A stretch of 64,000 nucleotides of DNA from assembly GCA_964020975.1 (NCBI GenBank), contig OZ026624.1, forward strand, positions 65,152,208-65,216,207, written 5' to 3'. Source of the stretch: Hermodice carunculata (Eukaryota; Annelida; Polychaeta; Eunicida; Amphinomidae). The number at the start of each line of letters is the position of its first letter. Positions within the stretch are counted from its first letter, which is position 1. Below, piece after piece: positions 48,600 to 60,239 of the stretch. The position numbers were made by a program, and so were the translations under genes. The notes under the pieces were generated by a model that saw only the letters and a list, made by a program, of their open reading frames with translations, had not been told where the DNA came from and did no database searches.

Positions 48600-50020
48600 G
48601 CCTGTGACCAGTTCTAATGCCAAGAGTTTCAACCCCAAATGTATGTGTCACAGGTGGCAGCTGTGGTTTACTTTCTACCCACACTATGACCCTGGTGCAG
48701 CCCCAGCTCAATGTCTGATTTGCCACATGGAGTCTCTAGTTTTTGGCTGGACAACAGGTCTGCAGTGTTACAAGTACATAATAGATTCTTCTAGCAATGT
48801 CATGGTACTATAGTTCTACCACGTAAAAGCCAGTAGCTGTTCTATACATGTCACAAAAGTCAATATTTCTAAATTCCACTGGCAAAAAAATAAAATAAAC
48901 AAAAAAAAAAAAAAAAAAAAAACAAACAAGGAAGCAAAAATGAATGGCATAATTTGTGGTTGTCGTTCAAGGCATGTTGTTCCTCTGCCCCTGCGTATGG
49001 GAACATGTCCAATGTATTTGATGTTAATTGATAGACAAGCTGAATGCACTCCACGCTAGTACAAAAAGGTGTGGCTAGAAGTCAAGTGGAAAGCTCGCCG
49101 GGCATTATCACTTCATCGGTGTTGTACAACTGGTTATTACTGGTGCATTAGTGCTGAGTGGGTGAAGTACCTTGTGTGGTCAGTGGAGGCAGCAAGCTTC
49201 CTGAGCAGTGACGAGAACTCTCTTAGCGAGGGCTCGTCAACCAAGACCTGTAGCATAGACTTGCCTTTCCATACCATACACCTGTTAACTGGGATAAGTA
49301 AATATAAGGGACAATAGGTTCTTGGTGGCACATGTACAGATGCAACCACTGAACTACAATGGAGAGGAAATTCCCAGGGCTGCATATTACAGGTGCCGAG
49401 AGTTATACACGACTTCATTTATCATCATCTTAAGGAAGGACATCTCACAATAATTCCAAATATGAAATAATCAGTCGGCATTAATAAGACATACACACCT
49501 GTTCTTTTCAAACTGCGAAGTTCTCAGTGTAAAACATGATAGATTGAAATTAGGATAATAGCACCGTCACATTCACTGTGACATTTTGTGACAGCAGAGC
49601 ATTGTAAACATGGAAAGCCAGCACTGTGTCATTGTTATATTAACAGTAGCTGCCAGTTTACATCTTACAGCAACAACAGCATCATGTGATTGTCATACTA
49701 TATACATAAATATATATAAAATCTATCAATGATGGCATCGTCATCATGAAATTGATCAGGTTCTAATAGCCATGCTCTACGATTTCCCGTTCCCTTACAT
49801 CTAACCTTAAGGAAATTAAAAGAAACTTAAAAAAAAAAAATTACTTCAGAGTGCCTTAAAATGCTTTTAACTTGTCCCAAAAGCAAAGGGTTCCTTCCAG
49901 CATGGAAAGTCTAGTAGATGGAGTACTTCCTGAGCTTTCAATGGGTGAGGTAGGAATTGAGAAATCTTCTGCTTTGGAGGAAAAAATCCACAGCACTACT
50001 GGAGCCCGGTCTCCCCCTAT
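48600..50020. other. No gene recognised
   Basis: The interval contains a ~22-base A run at 48900-48922 and otherwise unique-looking sequence. Open frames of 77-93 codons lack motifs. Confidence 0.35.
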
Positions 50021-50271
50021 TTAACCCTTTCCAGCTCAAATTGCCTAAAACTACCCGCGTGTACAGTGTGGTCTTCCTTAAGGTTTTTACTTAAATTTCT
50101 CTTTACTGGAAAACGTTTTAGTTGAGATTTGTATGTAAGACCATTCTTGATGGCACGCCTTATATTATAATTAGCTCAAAAACTTTCCCTGGCACGGGTT
50201 GGGCACATTGTGACCAACCTGCACCAAGGAAAGCTATTGACTTAATCGTGCTCTGACCAGGAATGGGTTAA
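50021..50271 (-). mobile_element. Complete TTAA MITE, reverse orientation
   Basis: TTAA-CCCTTTCCAGCTC and CCAGGAATGGG-TTAA are the ends. The palindrome at about 50175-50240 has inner arms CACGGGTTGGGCAC and GTGACCAACCTGCACC and an outer arm CCAAGGAAAGCTATTGAC. Confidence 0.78.
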
Positions 50272-52580
50272 CGTTAATTTGTCTCAGTGTTATACATTGC
50301 GAGATCTGACAGATGCAATTTGTCATTGTTCTTTGACAAAAAGTAGAAAAGTAATCACTTCCATGGTGGAGATTTTATATCTAACGAAGACAAATGTACA
50401 AATACACAGATATTTGTGGGCGGAGAATACCCAAACTAAGCCAATCTTCTGTTGTTGAACGGTCCAAAAAGGCCAGGAAGTGTGAGACTGGCACCAGCCA
50501 GGGGAGACTGGCAAAGCACACAGAGGGCTGCCTGTGTGACTATGGCTATGTAACAAGTGATCAATACAATAGTATGTTGTTTGAGTGCAGACCTCCATAC
50601 ACGAGAAGCCAGAAGCCACGGGGCATGACACACCGGTCACCGGCAAGAATCTCCAATCAGAGCCAGTGCAAAGGTCAGCAGGGACGAAGGCATGATGAAT
50701 TGATACTTTACAGAGTGAAACCAGGCGCTGGTCATATTTGTTGTGTTACTCACGAGCAATAGGCGGGCTGTGAAGGGTGGCACACTAGCACATTACGGTC
50801 CTCCATGTAACTCATTACCTTTCCATCAATTGGCATTAAAGCAATTTTATAGCCAAGTGAAAGAAAATACTCGCACTGAAGAGGAACAAAAGTGGTGCAC
50901 GCGAACAAAGCCAACATACAGATCAAGCTGAATCGTACGACGTGATTGTTTCAGGCAACTTTTACAACACACACAGGGCAGCTGTCGTAAACAATCACAG
51001 CAGCATGCACGAATAAAAGTCAAACTCTCCAACAAAGTAAGATGTTACATTGAAAAAAAAAAGCTGAAGAAAGGACAGTTCTTATCTGATAAAGCGCAGG
51101 CTGGACTGAGGGTGTCTCAACAAAGCATGGTGTCAACGTCATCTGCTTTATTTTTGTCCTCAAGGGTATTTATCAAACTAAGATTTTTTTTTTTTACAAT
51201 CTACAAAATGAAACTGATACATGACAGTTAGTATTTCTGATGTAGGAAAGTCCATTTACATCGACAATTTAAAAACACTGCTGTGCAACTAGAACAGTTC
51301 AGATCAAGAGAGAACACCACAGCTTTGAGAAAGACGCAGATCTAATGTTGGGCAGAAAATCCAAACTAAGCCAATCTTGCACTAATATATGATGGTGGGT
51401 GCATTTGTATGTTTTGTACATCGAGAGAGTGGCATATTTTTTGTTGTTGTTGTTGTTGTTGCATGTTTTCCATGTAGTTTTTGTTCTGCTTGACAACGTA
51501 ATAAATGTTTTAAATATATGTCAATACAACTTTCATAATCAACAAGCCATCAGTTGACAGCCTGTACAATTTTTTTTTCCTCTTTCTTTTTTATTTGTTA
51601 ATGTGTAAATATACTGCTCTCATTATAATGGGAACAACAGTGATTCACAGCCAGAAAGTAGTCTCTTTTTGTCCATTATTTGTAACATGTCATCGGTCAA
51701 CAACCTTCCTTGCTACTCTCCATGTGTACCCAGGAAATCTCTTGACTCATTGTCCAGCAAGCCCCATAACTGTTGCTAAGACATATGTTGTCACGTGACA
51801 GAAAACACAAAGTCGTGTCGTTACCTTTCTCAGGACAAACCAGTTTTCCACAGTGTGGTTGCCAGAGTTACCATCACTACTGAGGACACCCAACTGGATC
51901 TGTTATTGCATGAACATCCCACGTTTTTGTGAACAACTAAGTGCTTAATCAACAGGTAGGATATCCATTGTTCCCTGGTCATTGTTGTGATCGCTTATCC
52001 CAATATTAAGTTCTACAGTATCTCTGAGAATCCTTACGTTAAAAAACCTGATACTGGGAGGCAACTGGTCCATTTTTTTTATTGACTATAGCCTCAAAAA
52101 AACACTAACCACAGTTGTATCTCAAACTTCAAAGTCATATATGTTCAAATAATACACAGAAGGTCAAAGTCAGGAGAGTTTGTTTTATTTGCCGATAAAC
52201 GCCCGCCAGCTATTGTGGTGTTGTACGTCGCCTGACTATACGCGCTAACCCACCCTGTCATGGTGGCAACATAGGGTGTTCCTGGCTGTCAGAGGGCTAT
52301 CTGTCATCATTCTCCGTACATCTTTCACACCTGTGACATTTACAAATGCAGCGGTATGAACCTTCCAGACCGACAAGAGATTCCTGGTCAGGCAGTTGTC
52401 TGAGTGAAATGTATAAATCATGCCTTTACTACTCTGGTACCATTTGAAGTGCTTGTAAGACACATCAAAGAGCCCCGATTAACCCTGTCCCCTTGGAGTC
52501 AGATCGGGTTAGAATTTTTCTGTGTTGCCTCATCTATAATTCTCACGTTCCTTGAAGCCACTTTTCAGCAACATGAAAAT
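50272..52580. other. No gene recognised
   Basis: The interval contains a (TTG)n tract at about 51440-51461 and a T run at 51186. The 122-codon frame at 50394 overlaps minus-strand frames and carries no recognisable motif. Confidence 0.35.
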
Positions 52581-52589
52581 AACATAACA

Positions 52590-53340
52590 AGAACAAGAGG
52601 ATCATGATGGTCCCGTGCTCTGCTGACTGGTATCTGCTGCTTCTGCAAGAGTACGACTTTACTGCTTCATATGTGTACTACACTGGTGTTCACACTTACC
52701 AAAGTTTATTATTACCAAGATATACACAAATTTATCAGTTTGACCTTTCTAGGTCACTGGATGTCAAATTAACAGCACGAAGAGGGTACTTTTTTCATTA
52801 ATGTTTAATAGTAACCATGGGCCTCATATCCACCATTACCAGCATATATAAGCCAATGAATGTGTTAGTTTGACCCTTCATGGTGCTTCAACATTAACCC
52901 TTTCAGTGCCAAATTTTGGATTGAGTTAACACTTTTCTCAGTGTGCATTACGCACAATGCGCTCGAATGTGCGCTGAGAAAAGCTGTTGACCTGGAGTAT
53001 TCTCTCTGGAACTATACGCGTATTGGTACTTGAATGAAAGGTCTTTTTACAAGGAATACAAATCTGGGATCTTAATAATAAATCAGATTTGTCTGACTCA
53101 AGTAGATTGACTTTAGATGTGCTTGGCATTGAAAGAGTTGAAATAGGCAAACCAGAAGAACAATACCAGTACTTTCCTATTAGTGTTTAACAGTAACCAT
53201 GGGCCTAGGATCCATTATTACCAAAATGTAACCCAATATGTCACTTTGGCCTTTCAAGGTCATGTAAGGTAAAATAAGCCACATCAAAATAACCCAAATA
53301 GGTACTTTCCTACAAGCCTTTTAAGAGTGACCAGGGGCCC
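52590..53340. mobile_element. GATCATGATGGTCC-start element with TTTGACCT repeats, split by a MITE
   Basis: CAAGAGGATCATGATGGTCC, then CGTGCTCTGCTGACTGG, matches the start at 60885. It is followed by TTTGACCTTTCTAGGTCACT and GTTTAATAGTAACCATGGGC units. The MITE at 52894 interrupts it, and a further unit (CCTTTCAAGGTCATG, GTAACCATGGGCC) resumes after 53150. Confidence 0.6.
52894..53141 (+). mobile_element. TTAA MITE nested in another repeat
   Basis: TTAA-CCCTTTCAGTGCC and GGCATTGAAAGAG-TTGA are the ends. The central palindrome at about 52925-52995 has an inner part (GTGCATTACGCACAATGCGC) unlike other copies, followed by GCTGAGAAAAGCTGTTGACC. Confidence 0.8.
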
Positions 53341-53729
53341 AGAAAAATTATGTCAATTTTATTTTTTAAAGGTGCGGGGTGTAAGAGATGTCACGAGACA
53401 GGAAAATATTTTGTACTTGCATGAAATTTACATAAAAACATTAAAAAAGGTAACAATTCACATCCAGGCACTTTTGTCGAATTACAGTAGGAAAAATATC
53501 ATGTTTTTAATGGAAATGTGATACAATATATGCATATCATGCATTTTAATTTGGTGTATCAATTACATACAGTTGTATTTTGACATATACACACTGTTTT
53601 GAATATATAATTATATTTTGAAAGCCCTGATAAATCAGACACTATTTGCCTACCCAAAGCACTTTGGCTTGTTTAGTAAAGGGGAGGTTAACTGTCTGAT
53701 GGTATAGAGACCACCAGAGGTGTCTTTTC

Positions 53730-54240
53730 TAGCACATCTCCATCCCTACCCGACCTCTACTTTTGACTACTGCCAGGCCCCTCTGTCCCTACCCGACCTC
53801 TACTCCTGACTCCTGCCAGGCCCCTCCGTCCCTACCCGACCTCTACTCCTGACTCCTGTCAGGCCCCTCTGTCCCTACCTGACCTCTACTCCTGACTCCT
53901 GCCAGGCCCTTCCATCCCTACCTGACCTCTACTCCTGACTCCTGCCAGGCCCCTCCGTCCCTACCTGACCTCTACTCCTGACTCCTGCAAGGCCCCTCCG
54001 TCCCTACCTGACCTCTACTCCTGACTCCTGCCAGGCCCCTCCGTCCCTACCTGACCTCTACTCCTGACTCCTGCCAGGCCCCTCCGTCCCTACCTGACCT
54101 CTACTCCTGACTCCTGTCAGGCCCCTCTGTCCCTACCTGACCTCTACTCCTGACTCCTGCCAGGCCCCTCCGTCCCTACCTGACCTCTACTCCTGACTCC
54201 TGCAAGGCCCCTCCCTCCCTACCTGACATCTACTCCCAAC
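53730..54240. repeat. 43-bp minisatellite array A, ~12 units
   Basis: The unit joins CCAGGCCCCTCCGTCCCTAC to CTGACCTCTACTCCTGACTC and CTG. The same satellite forms array B at 57690. Array A units mostly have GGCCCCTCC and TACTCCTGAC. Confidence 0.95.
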
Positions 54241-54249
54241 TACTGCAAA

Positions 54250-54396
54250 AATGGTATTCTCATTGATAATATATTTTGCAAAATTAGTGAAGCACCAACT
54301 AATACAACATCAGGTTTTTTCAAACGAAAATTATCTGATCATCAACCATATTTTATTTGCTTGGAAACAGATGTGCAGAAAGATAACAAGGCTTAA
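54250..54396 (+). pseudogene. LINE endonuclease C-terminal fragment
   Basis: One open phase reads NGILIDNIF near the start and SDHQPYFICLE near 54334-54366, ending at a stop. The pattern of (S/N)GIL(I/V) followed by SDH.P(Y/I)F is the end of the apurinic-like endonuclease domain of Jockey/CR1/RTE-type LINEs, where SDH holds a catalytic histidine. The piece starts within a few bases of the end of satellite array A. It is probably the 5' part of the same copy whose linker lies at 55795 and reverse transcriptase start at 57283. Confidence 0.6.
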
Positions 54397-54629
54397 AGCC
54401 TAGAGGCAGGGCTGTTGGGACTGAGCACTGTAGTTCTAGAAATTGTCACTCATGATGTAATTTTGCGCTAACTTGACTTTTCTTAAGTTACATACTTTTT
54501 GCACATTTTGATTTCATGCAATCCAATGTCTTACAATATGAAATACAATGTAAATTTTGTTCAGGCATGTGAATTACGTGCTTTGAGTGGTAGCTCAAGT
54601 TTCTAGAATCACAGTAACTGTGTGTATTC

Positions 54630-55025
54630 CACATTATTTTCACAAACTTTCATTGTCTAATTTCCAGCTATATTTTGATAAAATTTTAAGCAATTCTGTC
54701 ATGCTGTTCTTGAGAAGAAGCCAAAATAGCCTTAACACGCAAAAATTCATACAAAATAGGGAAAAAATCACAGCGCCACCTGGTGGCCAAAATGACAACT
54801 AATTGACCCCAGGTGACCCTATGTGCAATATCAAAGCAATTGGCCAGGTAGTTCTTGAGATGAAGAAATTGTTTTTTTTTCAAAAAATAAATTAAAAAAT
54901 TCATCAAAAATAGAAAAATTATTGCATCATCATCTCCTTCGCAAACTTGGTAGAGGTTTGCCTGGGCAACATCCATGTGCAAAATTAAAACAATCCATCC
55001 AGCGGTTTTTGAGAAGAAGTCAAAA
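54630..55025. mobile_element. Dispersed repeat, copy A (pair with 61226)
   Basis: TCCACATTATTTTCACAAAC, GATAAAATTTTAAGCAATTC, GCGCCACCTGGTGGCCAAAA and TTCGCAAACTTGGTAGAGG occur in the same order as at 61226. CGCCACCTGGTGGC is a near-palindrome. The copy ends GCGGTTTTTGAGAAGAAGTC. It is non-coding and lies between two LINE pieces. Confidence 0.75.
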
Positions 55026-55794
55026 AGGGTGGGATGACGTGTGGTGGGTAAAAGACCGTGAAAGATGAAAAATGATACATGTTGGAACTTGTGCATGTCA
55101 GTGTGACAATCTGCCAGAGTAGTAAATGGAGAAATATTTTAATTTTCTTTACAAATTCATTATAATATCTAAAGCCTGCAGTGCTATAAAGGAAGACGGG
55201 CTTGCGCTCCCTGCTGAAGGCTGAATGAATTGACCCAAATTCTTGGAGTTTGCACATCCGGGTATACAAATGACAAAACTATGTTGAAATATTTGTACAT
55301 ATCTTTATTAAACTGCCAGTGATAGACCAAACATAATACAACATACAAAACAAACCAAATATTGAGAAGTTCACAGGGATCTCTTTTATTTGCAACAGGC
55401 TCTTGTCACGTGACAACTGTGCTGAGTATCAACCACCCTACAAATTTTTCTCAAACTAAGCACGAAAATGTCCTCTTTTAAGTACTTAAAGCTGGACATG
55501 GATTTTATCACAGACAGAAGTTGTTTATGAGGCACTTTTCTGACATATTAGGCTAGTTAGTACATTTTATGAGTCCTTGGTCTTTTATAAAAATCATTTT
55601 TGTGTCCCTCAGATTCTCTACTCTATTGTCATAGACAATGAGGGGCAGGGGCACGCCCTGCCCAAAAATCCTAAGTTTGTAAATGTTATCCAAAAACTAT
55701 TTAATCAGTTAATACTATAAAATTGCGTTTGCAAAATGCCAATACTATGGGTAAACTAGATTTTGATATAAATAATAATCCGAAAAGATTATTA

Positions 55795-56159
55795 TAACTT
55801 ATTGAATGAAGACATAAAAGATGCACTTGAAAAACACATGCCATAGAAGTTTGCAAAATTAAATAAATATAAACACAAGGACAATACACACAAGGTATAC
55901 TTAATTCAAACAAGATTAGAGACAACCTCTATAAGTGTTTGAGAAAAACAAATCTTAATAGTGATGAATACAATAATTAAAAAAAAAATCTATCTACCTA
56001 TAATAATATCCTAAAGAAAAAATATAAGATTGGCAAAGAAAAGATATTATGACTTTATTTTTAACAAACATGCAAATGATATGAAAAAAAAACATGGCCA
56101 ACTATCAATAATATACTCAATAAAAACTAGAACAGACTGATTTTCCAACAGAAAATCAA
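55795..56159 (+). pseudogene. LINE ORF2 linker between endonuclease and RT
   Basis: Pieces in order are LNEDIKDALEKHMP, KFAKLNKYKHK, then QGILNSNKIRDNLYKCLRKT with NLNSDEYNN, then IRLAKKRYYDFIFNKHANDM and KKTWPTINNILNK. RDNLYK.L.KT, the KK.YY..F(F)NK spacing and KKTW.TIN..LNK are characteristic of the region upstream of reverse transcriptase in non-LTR elements. At least three phase changes and two stops mark it as dead. It is cut at 56160 by the TIR element and continues at 57283. Confidence 0.75.
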
Positions 56160-57282
56160 ATGTCTCCCGGTGCAACACTTATGTCTCTGAATAAGCTACA
56201 GGTGATACCATATCACAAATGACCAAGTTTGCTTGAAAATTTCAATCCTATTTTAGCTCTGACCTAGATACATTACTCTAGCAATTTTCATCAAGTTCTT
56301 CAAGACTTACTGCAGAGATACCAATTTCACATAAATGACCCTGTGACCTTGAAAATTAGGTCAAGGTCACCTAAATACAATCCCAACCTAGGTCTTGCCA
56401 AGATACATAATCCTACCAAGTTTCATCAAATTCCATCAAGTTCCATATGACTTATCGAACGGAAACTAATTTCACATAAGTGACCCTGTGACCTTGAGAA
56501 TTAGGTCAAGGTCACCCAAATACAATCCCAACCTAGGTCTTGCCTAGATACATTATCCTACCAAGTTTCATCAAATTCCGTCAAGTTCTTCAAGACTCAT
56601 TGAACGAAAAAAACCAATTTCACATAAGTGACCCTGTGACCTTAAGAATTAGGTCAAGGTCCTCCAAATACAATCCCAACCTAGGTCTTGCCAAAATACA
56701 TAATCCTACCACGTTTCATCAAATTCCATAAAGTTCTTCAAGACTTATCGAACGGAAACCAATTTCACATAAGTGACCCTGTGACCTTAAGAATTAGGTC
56801 AAGGTCCTCCAAATACAATCCCAACCTAGGTCTTGCCAAAATACATAATCCTACCAAGTTTCATCGAATTCCATATAGTTCTTCAAAGACTTATCGAACG
56901 GAAACCAATTTTATATAAGTGACCCTTTGACCTCAAAAATTAGGTCAAGGTCATCCAAATACAATCCCAACCTAGGTCTTGCCAAGATACATAATCCTAC
57001 CAAGTTTCATCAAATTCCATCAAGTTCCATATGACTTATCGAACGGAAACTAATTTCACATAAGTGACCCTGTGACCTTGAGAATTAGGTCAAGGTCATC
57101 CAAATACAATACCAACCTAGGTCTTGCCTAGATACATAATCCTACCAAGTTTCATCAAATTCTGTCCAGTCCTTCAAGACTTATCGCACGGAAACCAAGT
57201 GTTGAAGAACCTGAACAACAACAACAAGCTGAAGAAACGGGCACTAAAACAATATGTCCCCCCGGCTTCCAATGGGAGACAT
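56160..57282. mobile_element. TIR element filled with 146-bp AGGTCA repeats, inserted in a LINE
   Basis: ATGTCTCCC at 56160-56168 and GGGAGACAT at 57274-57282 are perfect 9-bp inverted ends. The interior is about six tandem units marked by ACCTAGGTCT at 56386, 56531, 56679, 56824, 56970 and 57115 (period 145-148). Each unit holds TGACCCTGTGACCTT...AATTAGGTCAAGGTC, opposed nuclear-receptor half-sites. LINE coding matches resume right after the element. No transposase is present. Flanks give at most a 2-base AA duplication. Confidence 0.7.
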
Positions 57283-57662
57283 AATATATCAAGGAAATCT
57301 TTCCCTGAAGTATTCAATTTGAATGGAACATCTATTGGTAATAAAACTATAATTGCAAATAAAGTTAATGAATTTTCATAAATATTGGACCTGTTTTGGA
57401 CAAAAATATTAACAAACCTGAGGACATTAGTTTTGATAAATACTTGAAAAATATTGAGAATGATAATTTTGAATTCAAGGAAGGTACAATTGAAGATGTA
57501 AACAAAGTAATTAATAGTTTGAAAGTTACAACTAATTTTGAATACATGTATGGTCAAATGTCTATGAAACTGTTTTTATTGAGCCAATTAGCTCTGTCTT
57601 GACTGAACCTATCGCTAAAATTATAAATCAAAGTTTAAAAAAAGGCATTTTCAAGACAAATT
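57283..57662 (+). pseudogene. LINE reverse transcriptase N-terminal fragment
   Basis: The translation starts SRKSFPEVFNLNG with TSIGNKTIIANKVNEFS, continues NIGPVLDKNI, then DVNKVINSLKVTT, MSMKLF, and EPISSVLTEPIAKIINQSLK with KGIF. The order (F..L.NG..I.NK..IAN..N.FF..IGP, then V..I..LK, then I..PL..IIN.SL..G.FP) is the typical approach to and first block of non-LTR reverse transcriptase. It changes phase at least twice and matching stops at KGIF, near 57645. The catalytic blocks are absent because satellite array B follows directly. Confidence 0.78.
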
Positions 57663-57689
57663 TAAACTTAAGATAGCAAGAGGAATTCC

Positions 57690-58318
57690 CTACCTCTACT
57701 TCCAACTCCTGCCAAGCTCCTCCGTCCCTACCCGACCTCTACTACCGACTCCTGCCAGGCTCCTCCGTCCCTACCTGACCTCTACTACTGACTCCTGTCA
57801 GGCTCCTCCATCCCTACCTGACCTCTACTACCAACTCCTGCCAGGCTCCTCCATCCCTACCTGACCTCTACTACCGACTCCTGCCAGGCTCCTCCGTCCC
57901 TACCTGACCTCTACTACTGACTCCTGTCAGGCTCCTCCGTCCCTACCTGACCTCTACTGCCGACTCCTGTCAGGCTCCTCTATCCCTACCTGACCTTTAC
58001 TGCTGACTCCTGTCAGGCTCCTCCGTCCCTACCTGACCTCTACTGCCGACTCCTGTCAGGCTCCTCCGTCCCTACCTGACCTCCACTGCTGACTCCTGTC
58101 AGGCTCCTCTGTCCCTACCTAACCTCTACAGCTGGCTCCTGTCAGGCTCCTCCGTCCCTACCTGACCTCTACTGCTGACTCCTGTCAGGCTCCTCTGTCC
58201 CTACCTAACCTCTACAGCTGGCTCCTGTCAGGCTCCTCCGTCCCTACCTGACCTCTACTGCTGAATCCTGTCAGGCTCCTCTGTCCCTACCTGACCTCTA
58301 CTGCTGGCTCCTGCATGT
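57690..58318. repeat. 43-bp minisatellite array B, ~15 units
   Basis: This is the same satellite as array A, but units mostly have GGCTCCTCC and TACTGCTGAC or TACTACCGAC instead of GGCCCCTCC and TACTCCTGAC. The sub-variant CTCTACAGCTGGCTCCTG occurs twice, about 86 bp (two units) apart, showing local block copying. Confidence 0.95.
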
Positions 58319-59089
58319 TTCCACTATACTGCACAGGGCCAGGTGGCACATTGGCCGGCTATATCCCCTTTTCCTGTGTTAATACCAGATCCTCTTGCAA
58401 CAGGTACATGACCTAAACTCTGCTTTGCAGTGAGACTATGCCTTACACTCTTCATGATAAGCTGCATGTGTCATGTTTACTAAAAAGGTATATTTATATA
58501 GAGTATTTTTACAGTTAATATATCAACATGTAAGTATCATGTTCCTCAATGCCCATTATGTGTGGTTTTATTTCAACTCTTTGCTCTTGATCTGCGATGT
58601 TACGCGTCCCGTCATAATTGTGCACAAGCATACAAGTACATGGCCCACAGGCTTTCAAATTAAAAGAAAAATAAAATAATTTTGCCAAGCCACAAAGTTT
58701 ACCATAATATTTATAACTCTTATGGTTTAAAGATTATCAAGACCACGCACTGCCATGAATAACCACATGCCCTTTTCTTCAGACCAATCTTTGAAGACCA
58801 TCTCAGCCTGTCTGTTGTTTCAACATAAGTTTACGCCACCCAAACCCAGCTGTTCACCAGTACCTAAATATGGTGTAAGTATTTTTTGCCAATTTCCTAC
58901 GAAAATCATGCCAGTGAACCTGGAGTAGAACAGATCAGGCTGTCTATGTTTATTGTTATTTGTCTCGACTTTTTGCTAATCTCCGTCTGTGTTTGCAGAT
59001 TGTGACTGTAAACAAGGTCCCTTTGCCGGTGAACAACCTCCAATCTAGGTCACTAGGTGCATGTATGGGTCACTCATATCCGGATACGT

Positions 59090-59270
59090 GTTCTATCAGT
59101 GCAAAGTTAACAGGCTCAGCTCTGCTCCTTAGCTCAGTTAACATGCTCAGCTCTGCTCCTGAGTCCTGTTCTATCAGTGCAAAGTTAACAGGCTCAACTC
59201 TGCTCCTTAGCTCAGGTAACATGCTCAGCTCTGCTCCTGAGTCCAGTTAAGAGGCTCAGCTCAGCTGAAA
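59090..59270. repeat. 78-bp tandem repeat, 2.3 units
   Basis: GTTCTATCAGTGCAAAGTTA begins units at 59090 and 59168; a third starts degenerate after 59244. Each unit is internally repetitive (GCTCAGCTCTGCTCC). The 96-codon frame here is open because the period is a multiple of three. Confidence 0.88.
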
Positions 59271-59379
59271 ATGCAGCTGAAGCTCACCTCAGCACATCTC
59301 AAGTTGGAATTTATTTTTAGTTAAATGTATCCAGATCAGCTGAGGACGGGCTGTTCACATAGCCCTCTGGTTTCCAAAA

Positions 59380-59620
59380 TCAATTTTCCCACACTCAAAT
59401 TGACCAAAACTAGCTGGTGGTAAAATTTTATTTGCTTAAATGATTTAGACTAATATTAAGAGTGGCAGGGAAAAAAAATGATGAGAATTCTAGATGCAAT
59501 CTATCAAGATGACATATGCCCAGTTAAACAGCTTTCACTGACTTGGGTGGGACACCAAGCACTTAATCCACACCAAGGAAAGCTGTTGACTCAAGTTTTT
59601 ATTCAAGAGGACAGGGTTAA
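59380..59620 (-). mobile_element. TTAA MITE, reverse orientation
   Basis: TCAA-TTTTCCCACACTC and AGAGGACAGGG-TTAA are the ends. ACCAAAACTAGCTGGTGGT and CCAAGGAAAGCTGTTGACTC are the family words. The palindrome is partly decayed. Confidence 0.7.
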
Positions 59621-59863
59621 ATGTTGTGGACATACACGGAGTATAAGACCCAACTCTTGGAAAAAATGGACACTTTTTGTGACAGAGACATGAAAATACT
59701 ACCCATAAAGGTTCCAAACCCACCAAGTTCTGTAAATACTTTTTAATATTTTTTCTTTTCTCTAAATCAGTGAGATTATTTGACAGTAATAAGCAAACAA
59801 ACAAACCAAAATGATCAATAAAAACAATCAAGCAGACGTGAAAAGTATGATACTCAAACAGTA

Positions 59864-59951
59864 CTTTATGTAATACACCTTAATTAACAGAGCTGACTGT
59901 TTATAAGGGCTTTGTGTAATATACCTTAATTAACAGAGCTGACTGTTTGCC
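59864..59951. repeat. 47-bp tandem duplication
   Basis: ACCTTAATTAACAGAGCTGA with flanking CTTT(A/G)TGTAATA occurs twice, with few changes. Confidence 0.9.
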
Positions 59952-60060
59952 GAGGATATATTGTAATTCTCTAGACATAGGCTTATTCTGAATTAAGGTT
60001 TCCATCATGAACATTAAAGGTTTCGAATGACAAAACTCTATTCATATTTGGCTGTTCATC

Positions 60061-60239
60061 AATACACATCATGTCTCTGTGATATCTTTTAATACACATC
60101 ATGTCTCTGTGACATCTTTCAATACACATTATGTCTCTTCGCCATTTTCGTATACACACAGTGTCTCTTCGACATCTAATACACATCATGCTTCTGCGAC
60201 ATCTTTGAATACACATCATGTCTCTGCAACATCTTTTAA
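60061..60239. repeat. ~30-bp tandem array, 6 units
   Basis: AATACACATCATGTCTCTG, then (C/T)GACATCTTT, repeats with variable length. Confidence 0.92.

Noticed and set aside
48373-48813. 146-codon open frame
   Set aside because: It runs through the 182-bp MITE copy B and out the other side; the matching MITE at 35610 does not share the frame.
50394-50762. 122-codon frame as a small gene
   Set aside because: Overlapping frames exist on the opposite strand and no motif, signal peptide or repeat is seen.
54686-55096. 136-codon minus-strand frame
   Set aside because: It lies within the dispersed repeat copy A and is built of A/T-rich repeat sequence with no domain.
58968-59049. Possible exon after TCTCCGTCTGTGTTTGCAG
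   Set aside because: The acceptor is good, but the following open sequence has no recognisable protein content and no strong donor.
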